Below, piece after piece: positions 25,079-38,400 of a stretch of 64,000 bases of DNA. Position 1 is the first letter of the stretch. Each line of letters opens with the position of its first letter. The stretch comes from Sodiomyces alkalinus F11 (Eukaryota > Ascomycota > Sordariomycetes > Glomerellales > Plectosphaerellaceae), in NCBI RefSeq assembly GCF_003711515.1, contig NW_021167080.1, positions 124,001-188,000 of the forward strand, in the 5' to 3' direction. A program made the translations under genes and the position numbers. The notes beneath the pieces are model-generated. The model did not search any database. It was not told the DNA's origin and saw nothing but the letters and a program-made list of their open reading frames with translations.

Positions 25079-25936
25079 AGGAGGGTCGGAGTTAGTCTAT
25101 TAGTCCTTCTTAGTATAAGGTTTTAGATAGTAAAGAGGTAGCGGTAGTGCTAAAGAGTATTATTTATAGCGTGGTTACCAGTATAGGAGGTCCCTATAAA
25201 GAGAGAGCGAGGCGTTAGGCTTATTAGTTTGCATATAGAGAATAAATCTAAGCGAGTATCTAGCTAAGTGCTTACTAAGTCTCTGCCAGGGCTTATTAAG
25301 TTTATCGCTAATTCTATACTTATTAGTCTAACGCTTATTATTAGGCCTATATTTACTAGTTAAGTCTTTTTTTGTCTATTTAGCGTGCTAAGTTCTCTTA
25401 TAGTATATAATCCTAAATAGGTCGTACGGTATCGGTAATAAGCCGATATATCTTTTAATGATTATTCGTCTATTCTGTCTACTATTAGGCGGCCACCTAA
25501 AAGGCGCTACCTCCTAGCGGTATACTAGTATTATAGTCTATACTTATATAGTATTAGGGTAATACTAAGTTCTAGATATATAAATAACTAGTTATAAATC
25601 TAAGCTAATAAATAAGGCCGAATATTTGTATTATCTAAAACTAAGGAGAAGAGAAGAAAAGATAAAAAGTCTATTATACTAGGGGTAGCTAATAAGCCCT
25701 TACTAGGTAAATCCCTGGCTAGCTAGTACTATAGGACCTAGAAGGATCTAGGATTTAATACACCCTAGCCGGGCACGACTCTAGCCAGCCAGCACTATTA
25801 AACCTAGGGAACCTAGGATTTAGAGGATAATCTTTACTATAGTAAATAAGGTATAATAAAGATATCTTCTCTAAACTAAGGGGCGAAGCCCCGAACTAAT
25901 ATATCTACGGGGGAACTCCGGGGATAGTTCGGCTTA
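25079..25936. other. Unclassified RIP-like DNA
   Basis: No protein frame recognised. The part at 25200-25480 has an LTR-like look but no partner. A CCTAGG-rich segment at 25690-25830 contains short inverted blocks. Confidence 0.35.
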
Positions 25937-26108
25937 GTAGTCTGCTATAGAACACGGTTCTAATAGTACACCGCCGTGGTATATAGTCTTAATAGTAGAC
26001 CGCTATAGAATATAGTTCTAATAGTAGACCACTATAGAACACGGTTCTAATAGTAGATTACCGTAAAACACGGTTCGAATAATAGATAACTATAGAACAC
26101 GGTTTTTA
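25937..26108 (+). repeat. 29-bp tandem repeat, about six units
   Basis: Units follow GACCACTATAGAACACGG then TTCTAATAGTA, with 10-30 percent variation, mostly transitions. Unit length stays at 29 bp. No ORF. Confidence 0.8.
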
Positions 26109-27117
26109 TACCTTATTAAGTATTTATAGTACGCCGTGGTCGTATTATATATCCTAGGCTATAAAGCTCTATACTCCGCGGGCCTCGCTGCCTTATAGCT
26201 ATACAATATAGAGCGTCCTGTTTAGGACACGGACTTATAGTAGATATCCCGAAAATACAGAGTTAGAGGATAATAAAAGAAAATTATTTCGCCTTAACGA
26301 GGCGCGGCGCCTTAGCGGCGACCGCTATAAGTATCCTATAATAACGCTATATATAAGAGAATAGAGTAAAAGAGAAAGAAAAAACTACTATTATTTTCTA
26401 TTATAGTAGGATAACGATAAAGCTATTAACTACCTCCTATAATTCCGGATAGGTATATAAAAGTATATAAAAGAAAAAATATTATAGTACTATAAGAAAG
26501 AGGACTAAGATAAGATAAGAATAAGATAGTAGAAAAATAAAAGTAAATTACCTATACCGTAGTATGCCCGGTATTTTACGGGCGAATCCCTATACTCGTA
26601 GCTTATTCTATTATATCTACTATATCGGAATTATTATTAAGGTTTACTAATAGCGTGTATAATAGGCTAAGGCCTAGTATATTAACGCTATAAATAGTAA
26701 CAGCGTCTTTTAGGGTAAGCGTATCGCGCTACTTTATTAGCTTGGTAACCGAAATATTATATATAGTAAGGAGGCCGTAATCCTTATTACGCTTAAAGTA
26801 TTAATAAGAAATAGCGTAATACTTTATAATATTCTCCGCTAATTCTTAGTTATCGACTAAACGGTTAGCGAGTCTCTTATAGCGACTGATAAATAGATTA
26901 ATATTATTATTATTTATAGGTATAAGTTAGATGAACACTTAGAGGTATTATAGTTTAACGAGTAACTATTAGTTAGCCGCGCTTTATATAGGGTCCTTAA
27001 ATATATAGTTTTTAATTTATCCCTTAGCGAAACCGGCCGCCGTAATTAGTATGCCTATAATATATACCCACGCTACCCTAAAAAGGTAATCTTTTAGCTA
27101 TTATTAATATTAAAGTC
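26109..27117 (-). mobile_element. Unidentified gag-like fragment (minus strand)
   Basis: The minus strand between about 27060 and 26600 gives a broken frame with FISRYKRLANRLVDN and ELAENIIKYYAISY. Helical, Lys-rich sequence like this is common in retrotransposon gag proteins. Family not recognised. It ends against the LINE B tail. Confidence 0.4.
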
Positions 27118-30100
27118 CTAGTATTATTATTATTATTATTATTATTCTTACTCCGCTATCCTATCTAATCTATAGGAGCCTATTTAGACTATACGGTCCT
27201 TCTCGGGTAGTTATAGAGGGGAAAACCCCGGGGCCCCGGGGAAAAAACCTCTATACTTATCCTTAGTTAGAGTAATACCTTAGCGGGGCCGATATAGCCC
27301 CGGTTTACCCCGTCTACGTATCTGGATCACACCTCTAGGCTAATAGCTAACGGGAAGGGTAGTAGGCTATAGTTCGGGTTAGTCTAGGCCGGTTACTAGT
27401 AAGGGGGCGGGGGCCGAAAGGGTGCCGCGGGGTCTCCGCCGTGTAGCGGCCGCGGCACACTAATATCGGCCTCCCTATATCCCCGGGGCCGCGCCTATTA
27501 TTCCTTCTATTTAATTAATAAAACGAAAAGGTAAGGTAGGCGTCCCTGTCTCCATTAAGGGGGGGGAGGGTGCTTACTATATCCGGTAATAGGCAGGAAG
27601 GGTAGGGCTCCGCCTATACCCGAAAAAATAGTAAATAGATAATAGAATTTAAGGTCCTTTTCCTTTTCCTCTTTTCCTTCCTATAATGCTATAAAGCACG
27701 CTATAGGTATCCCCCGTTATATTCCCGCTTACGGCCTCGAAGGCTTACCGTCGCGGCGTTATACTAACTAGTAATATCTTCTAGTTTTCCTGCTCTCGAT
27801 TTATACTTTCCTTAGTTAGAACTAGTACGTGGTGGTTTATAGGTGGCGTGGCGGTGGCGTGGGGTTAACTAGGTAGTACGATAGTAGTAGTAATAATAAA
27901 CTTAATATTAACTATAAATAAAAGGATAATATAAGTATCTTTATATCGTGGCAGTACTATAGTAGTAGTATATTAATAACGGTAAATACCTCCTTTTAGT
28001 AATAATAATAACCGGTAGAAGTAAGGCACTATTCGAGTTATACCGTATATATACTCTAGTAGTGCCGAAGTAGTATTATAGTGGCTAACCTATAGTAGTT
28101 ACCTCTATTATAGTAAGCGTCTAGGTAGCTACCCGGATAACGTTTCCGCCTACGCTAATACCACCGGCACCGGTGCTATATACTTCTAATATACTAATAG
28201 CCGGCGCCCCTATAAGGATATAAGCCGTTACTATACCGTAGTAGTACCGTCGGTGTATTAAGGTAATCTAATTAGTTAATAGGTCCCCCCCGCTACAAAA
28301 AAGTAGTAATAGCGTCTTATTAACGCTTATAGTCTTTATATATCGGTAAAGGCTACTAGTAATAATAGTATCGCTACGGTAAATAGTCTCCCTATAGTAT
28401 CGCGGTAGCGCCTTATTAATAACCTATTAGGCTAAGGAGCGCCTAAAGACGGCGGCTTTATCCTTTAGACGGGCCGTCTCTCGGGCGTTACCTTCCGGTC
28501 ACGGCCGTGGCGGCACCTTATCGGTAGAGGCGACCTTATAGGATATCCTCCGCCGCGTCCGCCGTATAAAGGCGATAGTGGGTATCCTAATAGATAACTA
28601 TATACGTAGTCCCCTTTCGGTTCCGCTACGGCGCCTCCGTGATAATAGAATAACTAACCGGTTCTAGGACCTCGAGTATATCGAGAGCGGTATTAATACC
28701 TCCGAGGGAGGTAAGGATAAGGCTAGCGAGGAGTAAAGAGGGGGGGGGAGGGCTATAGCCTGATAACGCTTCGATACCTCCAGGGTCCCGGCTAGTAAGG
28801 CCCCTATTTAATACTAACTAAGTCATTATATTATTTCTTCCCCGCTACGGTACCGCCGCGTTCTTATAGGCTTCTATAACTTTAAGGGTAAGACGGAAGT
28901 CGTTAAGCCTCTTCCGTTATAGGAACTATTTAGCTATTACCCTAGCTTCGGTATCGTAGTCTAATACGTCGTATAAATCCCCTTTAGTTATAAGTAGCCT
29001 CCCTATAGCACCGAAAAGCTCCTTACACTCTTCCTCGGTTATATCCTAGCACTAAAGCACTATATACTCCGCTATTTCTGCCCCTCCGTTACTATAGGGG
29101 CACCGCGTTATTAGAAATCCCGGCACCCTCGCTTTTACTAAGAAGGCTTATAGGCCTAGCTTTTCTAATCTAATTTAGGTAAGTATAGCGCTTTATAGCT
29201 TTAGTAGTCCTCTATATTTCTAGAGGGAGCGTTATATCGGGGGGCGGCTCGGTGCTATTACGGCGTAGGTATAAGGCCTCTATACCTTTATTCAGGTTCG
29301 ACCCTAGTCTCTTATAAGGGCTTTCCTCGGGGCCGCGTTTCCGGCCTAGGTTATTAGGGCGTTAAGTTAGGCTATCCACGTAAGGGCCGTATAGGTCCTA
29401 TAATACCGATTTGGTGCCGTTAAGGCTCTCGCTACGGCGTATACTCCGGCTAATATCTTATCTTCGGTTCCCTCCTTTTATATCCGGCGGACTTTCCGGG
29501 CACTTAGGCTTAAGAGGTATAGGTTAAGGGGGGGGATAAAGGTCTTTTTTTCGAGGACCCTAACCGGCGTGGCTTTATAGGCTCTAGCTATTAATTAAAG
29601 GCACCAGTTCTATACCGTTATAAGTGACGCTACGGGGCTATACCGGGGGCCGGCCCCTATCTTATAAACGGTTAAGGCGTAATAGGCGATTACTAATTAT
29701 ACTACTATAAGGTATATTCTTCTTACGTCTATAAAGCTATACCCCTACGCTACCGCGCTAAGCCTTAAGAGGGCGTATATTTAAGTAGTTAGTCGGCTTT
29801 TTACCTTTTTAGTCTTTTATTAAATATCGAGCTTCCTATTAAGCTAAACGCTTAGGAACCTTATCGCCTCCGCCGCCGGTACCGAAATAGCACTAAGGGG
29901 AAGCGGGGTAGGTAAAGGTTAGCGTGACTTCGTGAAAGGGCTATAGATATACTTAGCTAATTCGAATTATAGTCCGCTTACTATCTCTTAGTCTAAGTAT
30001 ATCCGCTACGTGGTAGCGAGGCGGTACTATATCCATACCTTTATCCTGCTAAAGGCGATAATATTCGTGTTATTAGTAAAACCTATTACTATCGTTTTAA

Positions 30101-32060
30101 AGACCCTTTCTAGTTCTTTATATAGGGTAAAAATATAAAGGATAAAGAGGATAGGAGAGATCGGGGAGCTTTATAGTACCCCCCCCCTAAAGGTACTGCG
30201 GGGGGGCCGTTTCTCTATTAAGTAGTAGCTAGGCTATACGGTCTTAAAGGAAACTACTACTTAGGGTAGTAAGCTACCGGGGGAAGCCTTCCCTTTTACG
30301 TACTTTAAGGAGGTAAGGGTAGGGGATAGTATCGAATACTCCTTTAATATCTAGTTAGAGTATTAAAGTAGTACCGCTATAGGCCTAACTCGCTTTGACG
30401 GCCTCCGTGACTCTCTACACTACCGTCTCTATACTTTACCCTATCCGGTTACTTATCTATCCCTCCGGGAGGAGCCGATACTCCTCCGTTACGGTAGCGA
30501 TCTAGTCAGCTAGTATCCCCTTAAGGACCTTACCTATTATACTAAGGAGTAATATCGGTCGTTAGCCCTTTATTATCCCGTAATCGGCCGGCGGCCGGCC
30601 TTTCTTCTTAAGGACTACCACGGTAGCGTAGCAGTACCTCTTCGGGTAATAGCTTACTTTAAGGCATGCTATCAAGGTAGCACTAAGTCTTTAGTATAAA
30701 GGGGGTCTATACGCTTCTAGGAGCCCTGCTAAGAGTCTATTAGGTTCTAGTACCGCTTAGGGTTTAGTCTTCTTAAGGCGCCCCTATATATCCGCGATGT
30801 TACCGTAGCGGATATCCTACCCCGGGGGGAATTTCGCGCCTAAGGGCCTAGGGGCGGTAAGGAGGGGGGTTAGGAAGAATTTCCGGTTAAGGACTTTGGC
30901 TTTCTCTACGTGTATAGTTACCGGGTTATCGCTATTATCTCGGTATAGTAGTAGCACCGATAAGGGGTCCGGCGGAGCTCCCCCTTTAATTCGTGCCTAT
31001 TTTTATAGCCACTAAAAAAGGCTATCGTCCTTCCCGGTTAAGTAAAGTAGGTATCGCTAGTATAGCCGCTTTATTACCGTTACGGCCTTATCTTAGCACC
31101 TCTCCGTTTCCTAGAACTCGTCCTATTAGTTCCGGGACTTCCTGGATATATATCTACGGTAAAGGCGCCTCGCTTCCTAAGTAAGGGCGGTTAGCTCCGC
31201 GTTCTACTAAGGGGTAGATAGGCGTTTAGGGGTACCCCCGTAGCGGCGCGGCGCGGTCTTATCGGCTAGGGTTATAAGGTCCTTTATTAGGTTATTTAAT
31301 GCTAAGTCGATATCTCCTAGTATTATAAGGGGGCCGGTCTACTATAGCTATATAGCGGCGAGCTAGGGGACCTATAAGGGGTCGAAGTCTTTCTAGACCT
31401 AGCGGGGCCCGGCTAAGTCCCGCGGTAGTATCGTCGCGGTAATTAGCATAGTGTCCGTCTTTATAAGAATTCGGGCTATCTATAAGTAATAGTCTAACCC
31501 GATAACGGTCTTATCCGGGCCGCTAAAGTCGTAGCGGAGCCCTTATATTACCTATACAAGGTCGATAGTACTAGCGCGCCGGCCCGGGCGGTGCTATATA
31601 GTTATTCCGGGGGGGGGTTACTAGGTTTAGGTTCTACCGGGTTATGAGGGTAAATAGGGTATCGGCTTAGGGGTAGTACCGCGGTAGCTATAACTATAAG
31701 GGGTAGTATAGGTTAAAGTCCCCTACGAGGACGTGTCGGCCCTATAGCAGTGCCGTGTCGAATATATCTTATAGGGGCGTATTCTAGAGAATCCTAGCTA
31801 ACTAGTAGTTCTCTAAGTAGATCGACTAGAATATATTACGGAATATAAGGCGGTATTCGCTTATATACTCCTTTAGCTTATCTAAAAGCTTAGCGGCGAA
31901 TAGAATATCTATATAGTTAGGCGAATCTAGGATATCCATAATAATAAAATCGATAGTGTTTAAGATCTATAGGACTATCTACGGGGTTAGAGTTATTAGC
32001 GGTACCGTAGTTCTTAGCGGCGTTATCCGCGAATATAAACGTTATACGCGAACGTATACT
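27118..32060 (-). mobile_element. LINE B copy, 5'-truncated (minus strand)
   Basis: The (ATT)n run at 27122-27145 is the reverse of this family's (AAT)n tail. RNase H and RT follow. The RT motif SPISPILFILYIF is near 30150-30115, and the endonuclease near 31900-31720 matches the plus copy at 37400-37640. It stops near 32060, before ORF1. Frames are riddled with TAA/TAG. Confidence 0.85.
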
Positions 32061-33640
32061 AAGGGGTATAAGCGACCTATTAGTAGTAATATACGCTAAA
32101 CGGCGGCGGTATTTAGTGGGCGGTTAAGGCGCTATACTAATAAATTAGCCGGCGGTAAAATAATATGTTATTAGTAGAATAATATACTTATCGAAAGTTT
32201 ATTTTAGTTATATTTAGCTAGTAACCATAGTATTAGTAGCCATTAGTTATTAGGGCTAAGGGTATTAGTATACTAGTATACACGCTATTCTTTTAATAAT
32301 AGCCCGGGAAATATAGGGGTATAAAGGTAGTATATAAATTATATATTCTAATCCGCGGATCTATAAGTTATTACAACCCTATTAAATAACTTTAGTATAT
32401 ATTTACTTAATTTATATAGGGTTATCGTGGCGCTATTGAATGAACTTAGTATTAAGAATAAGTAGCCTATTAATAAGTTTCTCCTTACCGCTATATAGTT
32501 ATAGCGTCCGGAAGTATCCGTTAACGCCTAGGTTAGTCCTTTGGCGCCGACCGCGGAATACGCTTTTAAAATACTCCTAGTAGATATTATTCTTAGACTT
32601 TTACTTACCAGCTAATTCTAGTATAGTAAACTATATCGTGTTTATCGGAGACGACATAGTATTAATTAGCTTGTTATAAAGGGTAGTTATTAGCGGCGCG
32701 AGGCTTATAGTACTTATAATCTTATAGGCGTAAAAGGAGTTATATAAGTATATACGGAGAACCACGGTAACCTATTTACTTCTTAGTAAATCACCGTTAT
32801 ATATATATACCACAGTTTATAGTAGAACTAATACTAATTACGGTAATAGGTAAACTTACCGTAACACGAGTATTTATAAAAGGGTTTATTATAATAGGTA
32901 GTAGTAGTAATAGTAGTATTATTTAATATCGGTAAATCTCTAAGAAGAGTAAAGGACGCTTAGTACGACTCTTCATAATTACTCACTTCGCGGTATAGTG
33001 TGTTCACGATATATAAAATCCAGAAAGCGTAAGGAAATAAATAAAAGACTAGAAATTGCTACTATGCTGCTAGGAGAATCGTAATAAGCCTGGGATTTCA
33101 GGATAGATAGGGGATATCTAGGCTACGGGGCGTTAAACGCCCGCTAGCCGCGTAGTTAAGCCTACGTAAGAGTAGTCGGCTATATAAGTAGTCGGGCGGC
33201 CTTAATCCTCGGAGGTAGGTAAAAGTAAAACTCTAGGCGAGCTAAAGCTAGGGGATACGCCTAATAGCGTTTTAATCCTCTAGCAGGTAAGTAAGGTAAT
33301 ATATACTTCGGTACGTTAAGTAACCGAGAAGGGAAACCGGTATAACCGCGTAGATCGGTTATTAGGGTTAGGATAACTAATTAGGTCGGCCGCACGTTTT
33401 CTAACTAATCAGGTCAGTCGGACCCTTTAGGTCCGAACCAGTTAATCAGGTTGAATGGATATACGTGACCGATCCGGATTATATAAGGACCGTTCTATCC
33501 GATCTTTCTATTTTCTAGATTTTCATCTATCCATCTATCTATCTTTATATTAATAATTATCATTAGTATTTTAATAATCCTGTTTTATACTAGAATGTCC
33601 CTGCGCAGTTATACCGGGGGCAGGTTCTTTCGAAGAACTT
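32061..33640. other. Unclassified relic DNA
   Basis: 1.6 kb with no protein that I can name. The part 33060-33600 has less TA bias and several short direct repeats (ATCTATCC near 33525), and may be an LTR or promoter-like region. The part 32740-32900 holds short inverted repeats around GGTAAACTTACCG. Confidence 0.35.
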
Positions 33641-35489
33641 AGTATAAGAGATATATTTAGTAAAAAGGGGCTATTGGGTCCTAAGTTATTACGATATAGA
33701 ATACTATAGGAGCACTTTATATAAGCGTCCTCGTAGTTAAAGCGGGAGTAGTAGTCCTCGAAGTTACTATGGCCTATCCGGGCGGTAAGTAGCTTATAGA
33801 GAAGGTGTTATTCTAGGGTAAGGATTTGCCCCGTGGGTTTAAGTAAGGCCTATAGTTTAACCTCTTTATAACTGAGGGGAGTATTAGTTTATTACTAGTG
33901 CTAGAAGTCGGTAGCCTTTTATCATCTTACTTTCCGTTTTATATAGCTAAGGGTTAGGGGTAGGATAATATATAGTCTTATTTACGCACCTTCCATTGCG
34001 AGATAGTCTACTAACATATTACCTAGGATACCCGTATATCCGGGTAACTATTATATAGTGTGTGTGTATATATTTCTATTTAGCGCCTTAGTAGTGCCTA
34101 GTAAATACTAGTACCGCGCTTCTTATTAGAGTATCGGGCGGTACGGACTCTATATATATATACTAAGACTATATAATACTAAGTGCTTAACTCTATAACC
34201 TTTTCCTACTAAATAAGATAAATCTTATACTATACTGTTATAGTAGTATATAAGATTAAAATAGTATAAAATAAAAGAGTAAAAACTAAGGAAAACCTCG
34301 TATCTCGCTATACGCCCTCGGGGGCCTTTATATATCCGTTCTTATACCTTAGTAGTTAGGTTAATCCCTATCTATCTATCTTATGAGGTCTAATCTTTAT
34401 TATAACGTCGGTACGCCTTTTCTTAAGGATAATAGATAAATCCTTTTTAGGAAGCCTATTATATTATTAAGGGCGGCGAATACCACCCTATTCGTTAGGA
34501 TCTCCTTAAGGGTCTCCTGGGTATCGTAGGAGCGGAGTCTATTACCGTCCTTATCGCGGTGCTAAAGTTCCGTTAGCTATTTATAGATGTTCCTAATCTT
34601 TTAGTAGTAAGCGAAATGCTCCCGTGTCTTCGTATACCCGTAGTTATAGTTAGGAATATAGTCTTCGTAGTAAAACCTCTTATAATATTCTCTAAAATCA
34701 CTATACCAAATATATACCTATAGGAGACGTATTAGTATCCTATATATAAGGCTTAGTTTAGCTGGCTCCTGTTTACTAAATCCTAGTTCGTTCCATAGCG
34801 CCGTCTTATACGTATTAGAGCGGGACTTAGTATACTATTTTCGAAGCCTAGTCCTATAGCATACTATAGCTATTACCTTTACGCTAGCTTAGGTTAGCCT
34901 TTTATTATTCGGTAACATACCCGATATATCTTTTATAGTATATAGCTTATCCGCTCTTTAATTACCTAGGATTCCTATATACTATAGGCTCTATTATGGT
35001 CGGGTTAAGTTATAGGCCGTAAAGCGCTACTACTATAGAAATTTATATCTTAATATTCTCGGGGCGGTTCCTGCTAGCCTCTTTATAATAGCTTAATTAT
35101 CGATATAGTATATTATATCGCCCGTAATTATAGTCGGAAGCCGTAGCGTGGCGGCTAGTCCCTTAGCCGCTCCCGTTATTTCTTTATTAAATACTACCGC
35201 CTCGCGGAGGTATCCGCGGTCTAAGGTAATCTCCTATCCCCCGCGTCATATAGAGTAGGCCTAGGTTACGTTCTAGCCTTATTATAACCCGTCTAAGAAT
35301 ATAAGATTATAGTTAGGTACAAAGGAGTTTATCCACGCGTTAAATACGGCTATCGCCTCCTCCTTAGGTCGGTTATTAAAAGGCACTTATTCCCGAAATA
35401 ACCTCACGGTAAATCGGGGTCGTACTAAGGGGTGCCGCGGCGGGTTAGTATACACTAATTCCTTAGTCCGTAATACTCACGATTTCCAA
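33641..35489 (-). mobile_element. LINE RNase H and 3' segment (minus strand)
   Basis: The reverse complement of about 35440-34700 reads AVFNAWINSF, ITGAAKGLAATLRLPTI and IIYYIDN, the RNase H domain at the end of Tad-like ORF2 (active-site Asp within LDG and IDN). RT is missing. It differs in sequence from LINE B. Confidence 0.75.
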
Positions 35490-38400
35490 ATAAGCGCCTT
35501 AGTTTTCCTAGTATCGCCGTGTATAACCGGTATAACGGATTATATAATAGGATATTCTATTTGATATAGTAGGATAGTAAATCAGCACGATTTCGGCAGG
35601 CCTATTAACCACGGGCGCATAATAAGAGTAAAACCGATAAAACCACCGAGATAGAAATTATAGCTACCGCCTCCCTCCCGGGATACTATTATAACGGCAC
35701 CGTAATACTAACACTACGGTATAGCCGGAAGAGTCGTGGAATAGCGTTATCCCGACCTCGATTATATAGAATTCGTAACAGACCCACTTTTCGTAATATA
35801 AACGCTCCCCCCCCCCTAAGATAGGATATAGCGCGGAACCGATATAAGACTAAAAGGGAACTACCGCGCCCCCCGGAACTAAGAGTCGCTAAGATTAAGG
35901 CAGAAATACAGGCCCTACTAGCTAATAAGAATATAATTAAATAGGTTATAAAGCTAATAAAGGAACTAATTATAATATGTAATATCTGTAATAATACTAG
36001 CACGCTATTACTAGTATATCTATACGTATCCGTCCGCTATATTATCCGTAAAGAACTCTAAAAAGAAATAAGTAATATAAAAGAGACCTAGGCTAATATT
36101 ATAGCCCGAGTACCCGTGGCGGCGCCGCTATAGGACCCCGCCCCCCCTAAAATAATCCCCGCTAGGTATTACCGGGAACTAATAGTCCGTTAAGGAACCC
36201 TCCCCGAAGACTAGCCCCTTAGAGCTAGGACCCTAAAAGAAATTATTTAAGCTATAAACGCCACGATTACCCGACACAATACTATAACGGCACGGAAGCT
36301 ACCTAGTAGAGATATCTACCTTACCTTTACCGAAAGGGTATAATAGTAGACTACTTATAAGGAATAATAGGTTAAGAAGGCCTTTAGTAAAGGAGTTACC
36401 CTAACCGTATAAACCTACCCTACGCTTACTAAGGCTATCCCCCGGAAGGTCCTTAACGTCTTATCCGAGGAGGACTTACTAGTATCCCTATAAAATATAA
36501 ACCCCGAGGCTAAAATCGTCGAAGTATAATAGTAAGTACCCCGCTATAGTATTAATAGGGTAGCGCTTCTCCTTATCGAATCGGCTTTACCGGAAAGGGT
36601 AATAAGCCTTATCCGGAATACCCTCCTCTTTAAAGGGGGTAGCTATATCTATAAACTATACGATCCTAACCTTAGCCCCCTAAGGTGCTATAAATACCTA
36701 TACTTTGGCTATAAGGCTAATAGCTACCTTACGGTAAAAAGGGTATACCGCTATTACGCTAAGCCCGAATTAGCGTATCTATAAGGACTAGGATACTACG
36801 ACGTTATAGCGCTTAGCCGCTCCCGCCGCTATACCGCTTACACCGGAGACTATAATACCTTTAATAACTTATACCGACTACTGAGGAAAAAGGCTAAGAA
36901 GACTCGCGAAGCGTATAAATACCGAGCTAAAGACTTTAATATTACCTGTTAGACTAAAACGGTATACCTATAATAACCGTAAATCTTTCCCCTAATTATT
37001 ATCGCCTAGGAGTAGGACTAGCCTCTCCGTAAAGGCCGGGGACGCCCCCTAAAAAGGATTAAAGGATAGGAGGGCTCCCCGATACCGGGACTAATAAGCG
37101 CCTATATAGTCCCCCGCGGGGTTAATAAGGCACCGTAGTAGGAGCTATAAAGCCAGAACTAAACCCTGGTTATACTAGGCACGCTATCTTAACTAACCCC
37201 CCCCCCCCCCTCTACTAACTAATAAGAATCTATATTCTTTAATAGAATATAGGGAGCAGGTAGGCGTAGCGGGAGCTCCCGCTTCGGTACTATACTAAGT
37301 ACGATATAATAGCTATCTAGGAACCCGGCCTTAACCCCTTTATAAAAAGCCCTGCCTGCCCCTCCTAAGGGGTATATCGGCTAATCTAAGGCGGAGGCCG
37401 CGCCCTTCTATATAGATATAAAGGATACCCACTATATACGTAAATATAGCGGGCCTACTATAATACCTACGCGGTTATATTTAGGACTAGAGATAACGCC
37501 CTTATAATCTAGTTAATCTACTTAGAGAACTAGTAGTTAGCTAGGATCTCCTAGAATATACCCTTATAAGATATATTTAATATAGTACTACTACGGGGCC
37601 GCTATATCCTTATAGGGGACTTTAACCTATACTACCCCTTATAGTTATAGCTACCGTATTACTACCCCTAGGCCGATACCCTATTTACCCTTACGGCCCG
37701 GTAGAACCTAGACCTAATAACCCCCCCCGGGACTACTATATAGTACCGCCTAGGCCGGCGCGCTAGTATTATTAACCTTATATAGGCGATATAGGGGCTC
37801 CGCTATGACTTTTACGGCCTTAATAAAACCGTTATCGGGTTAGACTACTTCTTATAAATAGCGTAAATCTATACGGAGATAGATACTGCGCTAAGCACTA
37901 CGATAATACTACCGCGGGACTTAGGCGGGCCCCGCTAGGTCTAGAAGGACTTTAACCCCTTATAGGTCCCCTAGCTCGCCGCTACGTAACTCTAATAGAC
38001 TAGCCCCCTTATAATACTAAGTGATATTAACTTAGTAATTAGAGAACCTAATTAAAAACCTTATAACCTTAGCCGATAAGGTCGTACCGTGTCGCTATAG
38101 GAGTACCCCCGGACTCCTACCTACCCCTTAGTAGAATACAGAGTTAACCGCTTTTACTTAGGAAGTAAGGCGCCTTTACCGTAGATATATATCTAAAAAG
38201 TCCCGGAACTAATAGGATAAGTTTTAGGAAGCGGAGAGGCGCCGCGATAAGGCTATGGCAGTAGTAAAGCGGCTATACTAGCAGTACCTACTATATAAGA
38301 TTAGGAAAAACGATAACCTCGTTTAGCAATTATAGAAATAGGTATAAATACAAAGGGGTATACCGCCGGACCCCTTATCGGTACCGCTACTACGCTAAGA

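Noticed and set aside
30993..31184. 63-codon open frame on the plus strand
   Set aside because: Antisense to the endonuclease/RT region of the minus-strand LINE B.
35689..36003. 104-codon open frame on the minus strand
   Set aside because: Antisense to the ORF1-like region of the plus-strand LINE B.
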